NCBI GenBank assembly: GCA_020052895.1
Contig: JAGVOE010000020.1
Coordinates: 1-6,880 of the forward strand
DNA from: Candidatus Woesebacteria bacterium
Lineage (GTDB): Bacteria; Patescibacteriota; Microgenomatia; UBA1400; MFAQ01
Reading direction: 5' to 3'
DNA: 6,880 nt
In this document: positions 5,709 to 6,880 of the stretch, one piece after another
Layout of the letters: the number at the start of each line of letters is the position of its first letter
Numbering within the stretch: position 1 is the first letter of the stretch
Made by a program: the position numbers and the translations under genes
The notes under the pieces: model-generated
Told to the model about the DNA's origin: nothing
The model's input: the letters and a program-made list of their open reading frames with translations, nothing else
Database searches by the model: none

Positions 5709-6880
5709 CTAAATAAGGTAAAATAGAGCGTATATTGCCCGGTCGTCTAATGGTAGGACTGCGGACTCTGAATCCGTATATCTAGGTTCGAATCCTAGCT
5801 GGGCAACAGAAAGGGATTTCCCGCCCGTTTTCGGGGTAGTCGCCCGCGCGCCCGCCCACGCGCGGAGCTCCCGTGGGGGTACACGGGATTTCGAATAGGT
5901 ATAAGTTCTCAAGATTCTCAGTGGCTTTTCCCAATTTACGATAATCTGTTTATCTTTCAAAAAGAAGTTCGAACCGATGTTTTGGACGAAGAACCGCAGT
6001 TCTGAGTCCACGGAACCCTTGCGCGCGATTTTTTGCGCCAGTATGGCGCTATTTACAAACTTAGAAAAAGGTTCGAGCCAACTACAACCTTCTTCTTCCG
6101 TTTTGGATATCTGTTGCTCAAGTTTGAGCTTTTCTTGAAACAACTGACTCTTTTTGGATTTGTAGATATCGGACTCAACCGTGCCTTCCAGATATCCATC
6201 GAGTAAGACATTGAGTTTGGTATCAAAGCTTTCGGTTTGAGTGTGAAGTAGGGCGAGAACTTTTTCTTTGGAACTATCCGCTAGGATTTTGTCTTGCGCC
6301 AGTCGAGTTTTCCACTCAGGTTGCCAAGATTTGGGGAGAGCGGAGGACTTTATCTCACTCTTCAATTGATCAAAGAGTTTGTTTTCTTCCAGATACTGCT
6401 GAGAGCAGGCCTTAATTTTCTTGGTACAGCGGTAGTAAATATATTTGACAGTACGATTGGTTCTTTTGTAGTGCTTGATATGTTGCTCAGCCGTGATGGT
6501 AGCGCCGCACTCCCCACACCGCATCAAACCGGAAAAAGCAAAGTCGTGACTTGTTTCTCGTGGTCGAGAAAGCTTTTTGGTTCTTTCTTGTACTTTCTCA
6601 AAAAGTTGTTTGCTGATGAATGTCGGGTGGGAAGCCGGAAACTCCTCCCCATTAAATTCCATGGTGCCGATGTAGAATTTTTTCCTAAACATTTGGGAGA
6701 TTTTGTCTATCTTGAGAGGCTTCCCTTTGCCCGACTGTATTCCGTTATCAAACAAGAACCGCGTTATACCTGCATAGGATGTTTTCCCGTCAGCAAATAA
6801 CTCAAAAGCTTTCTTAATTACCTTTGCTTTTTCCGGATCGATGTCAATCGATTTGTTCTCGACAATATAGATCGGAAGAG
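5709..6880 (-). CDS. Large serine recombinase, C-terminal part (N-terminus off the right edge)
   Basis: The frame is open from the right edge to TAG at 5711-5709; the N-terminal resolvase domain with the catalytic serine is outside the window. A TTG at 6755 could be taken as a start, but coding clearly continues upstream of it with a recombinase-domain sequence: IDPEKAKVIKKAFELFADGKTSYAGITRFL. Then come NGIQSGKGKPLKIDKISQMFRKKFYIG and the zinc ribbon with CGEC and YYRCTKKIKAC (four Cys; 80, 83, 110, 117 counting from TTG 6755). A helical, probably coiled-coil region follows at about 185-225, and a C-terminal segment ends near NWEKPLRIL (about 281). Beyond that, about 65 residues are encoded by a GC-rich hairpin cluster and then by the antisense of tRNA-Gln (GFEPRYTDSESAVLPLDD). 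These are probably not a conserved part of the protein. The last bases at the right edge are adapter-like. It is probably the integrase of an element inserted at this tRNA. Confidence 0.85.
   Translation of the reverse strand, partial: LPIYIVENKSIDIDPEKAKVIKKAFELFADGKTSYAGITRFLFDNGIQSGKGKPLKIDKISQMFRKKFYIGTMEFNGEEFPASHPTFISKQLFEKVQERTKKLSRPRETSHDFAFSGLMRCGECGATITAEQHIKHYKRTNRTVKYIYYRCTKKIKACSQQYLEENKLFDQLKSEIKSSALPKSWQPEWKTRLAQDKILADSSKEKVLALLHTQTESFDTKLNVLLDGYLEGTVESDIYKSKKSQLFQEKLKLEQQISKTEEEGCSWLEPFSKFVNSAILAQKIARKGSVDSELRFFVQNIGSNFFLKDKQIIVNWEKPLRILRTYTYSKSRVPPRELRAWAGARATTPKTGGKSLSVAQLGFEPRYTDSESAVLPLDDRAIYALFYLI
5719..5724 (+). promoter_or_regulatory. Candidate -10 box of the tRNA-Gln gene
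   Basis: TAAAAT lies 11 bases before the first base of the tRNA, so transcription would start about 5 bases upstream of it. No clear -35 is visible; the region upstream is taken up by the terminator. Confidence 0.35.
5736..5806 (+). tRNA. tRNA-Gln, anticodon CUG
   Basis: A full cloverleaf of 71 bases. The acceptor stem is TGCCCGG (5736-5742) with CTGGGCA (5799-5805), one G-U pair. The D stem is 5745-5748 with 5756-5759 around a TAATGG-type loop. The anticodon stem is 5761-5765 with 5773-5777, loop CTCTGAA, anticodon CTG at 5768-5770. The variable loop is 4 bases. The T stem is CTAGG/CCTAG (5782-5786/5794-5798) with loop TTCGAAT. The discriminator is A5806. CCA is not encoded (CAG follows), so it must be added enzymatically. 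The weak U-A first pair of the acceptor is typical of Gln tRNAs. It lies antisense within the open frame of the recombinase and is a likely integration target. Confidence 0.96.
5813..5892. repeat. GC-rich cluster of tandem inverted repeats next to the tRNA
   Basis: This is a strongly GC-rich block in an otherwise moderate-GC window. It holds three hairpins: CCCG/CGGG around TTTT (5824-5835), CCGCGCG/CGCGCGG with an 8-base loop (5844-5850/5859-5865), and TCCCGTG/CACGGGA with a 6-base loop (5869-5875/5882-5888). GGGATTTC occurs as a direct repeat at both ends (5813-5820 and 5885-5892). It begins just after the tRNA 3' end and lies between the tRNA and the conserved part of the recombinase. It may be a recombinase attachment or binding region, or a processing or termination structure for the tRNA. 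No T run follows any stem. Confidence 0.6.
6869..6880 (+). other. Probable Illumina TruSeq adapter remnant at the right edge
   Basis: The final 12 bases AGATCGGAAGAG are identical to the start of the TruSeq adapter. They occupy the exact end of the window and change the recombinase reading there to L-P-I before YIVENK, where the family normally has Gly-Tyr. They are best treated as non-biological sequence. Confidence 0.85.

Noticed and set aside
6294..6800. Plus-strand open frame of 168 codons opposite the recombinase
   Set aside because: The minus strand encodes clear recombinase and zinc-ribbon motifs; the plus frame shows no recognisable domain and is a shadow.
1..6880. CRISPR array, toxin-antitoxin pair or defence system
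   Set aside because: No regularly spaced repeats and no pair of small adjacent genes with recognisable toxin or antitoxin features were found.

Overview
The window looks like most or all of one metagenomic contig from a small-genome bacterium, plausibly a Candidate Phyla Radiation (Patescibacteria) member. The reasons are compactness, short secreted proteins of unknown family, near absence of Shine-Dalgarno sites, -10 boxes abutting start codons, and a tRNA without encoded CCA. This placement is inference. TGA is never needed as a sense codon, so a UGA-recoded lineage is not indicated. The last 12 bases are exactly the start of the Illumina TruSeq adapter, so the right edge is probably a contig end with untrimmed adapter.

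Layout. 1-2341 (minus): a likely gene cluster of a membrane-anchored beta-rich protein (1892-2341), an overlooked 32-residue membrane peptide (1789-1887) and the N-terminal three quarters of the Lon protease (1-1749, cut by the left edge). 2342-2411: divergent promoter region. 2412-3104 (plus): a membrane-anchored trypsin-like serine protease with a complete His-Asp-Ser triad, the only gene with a strong Shine-Dalgarno site, closed by a hairpin terminator. 3138-4292 (minus): RarA/MgsA AAA+ ATPase, complete. 4293-4430: divergent promoters for rarA and for a class I SAM methyltransferase (4431-5249, plus). 5347-5547 (plus): a 66-residue cold-shock domain protein with a hairpin in its leader. 5548-5735: a probable structured small RNA or attenuator plus an intrinsic terminator. 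5736-5806 (plus): tRNA-Gln(CUG). 5709-6880 (minus): the C-terminal part of a large serine recombinase whose open frame runs through a GC-rich hairpin cluster and antisense through the tRNA.

How the parts relate. Lon, RarA and the cold-shock protein are housekeeping or stress functions (proteolysis, stalled replication forks, RNA chaperoning). The secreted serine protease and the anchored beta-rich protein are divergently transcribed from a shared 70-base region. The right end appears to be the junction of an integrated element: a recombinase gene pointing into a tRNA gene with a GC-rich inverted-repeat cluster between them. The most notable points are the recurrent leaderless-type promoters, the unexplained RNA fold at about 5599-5704, the GC-rich hairpin cluster beside the tRNA, the recombinase tail encoded by tRNA antisense, and the adapter remnant. 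I see no convincing complete new multi-gene system in this window.
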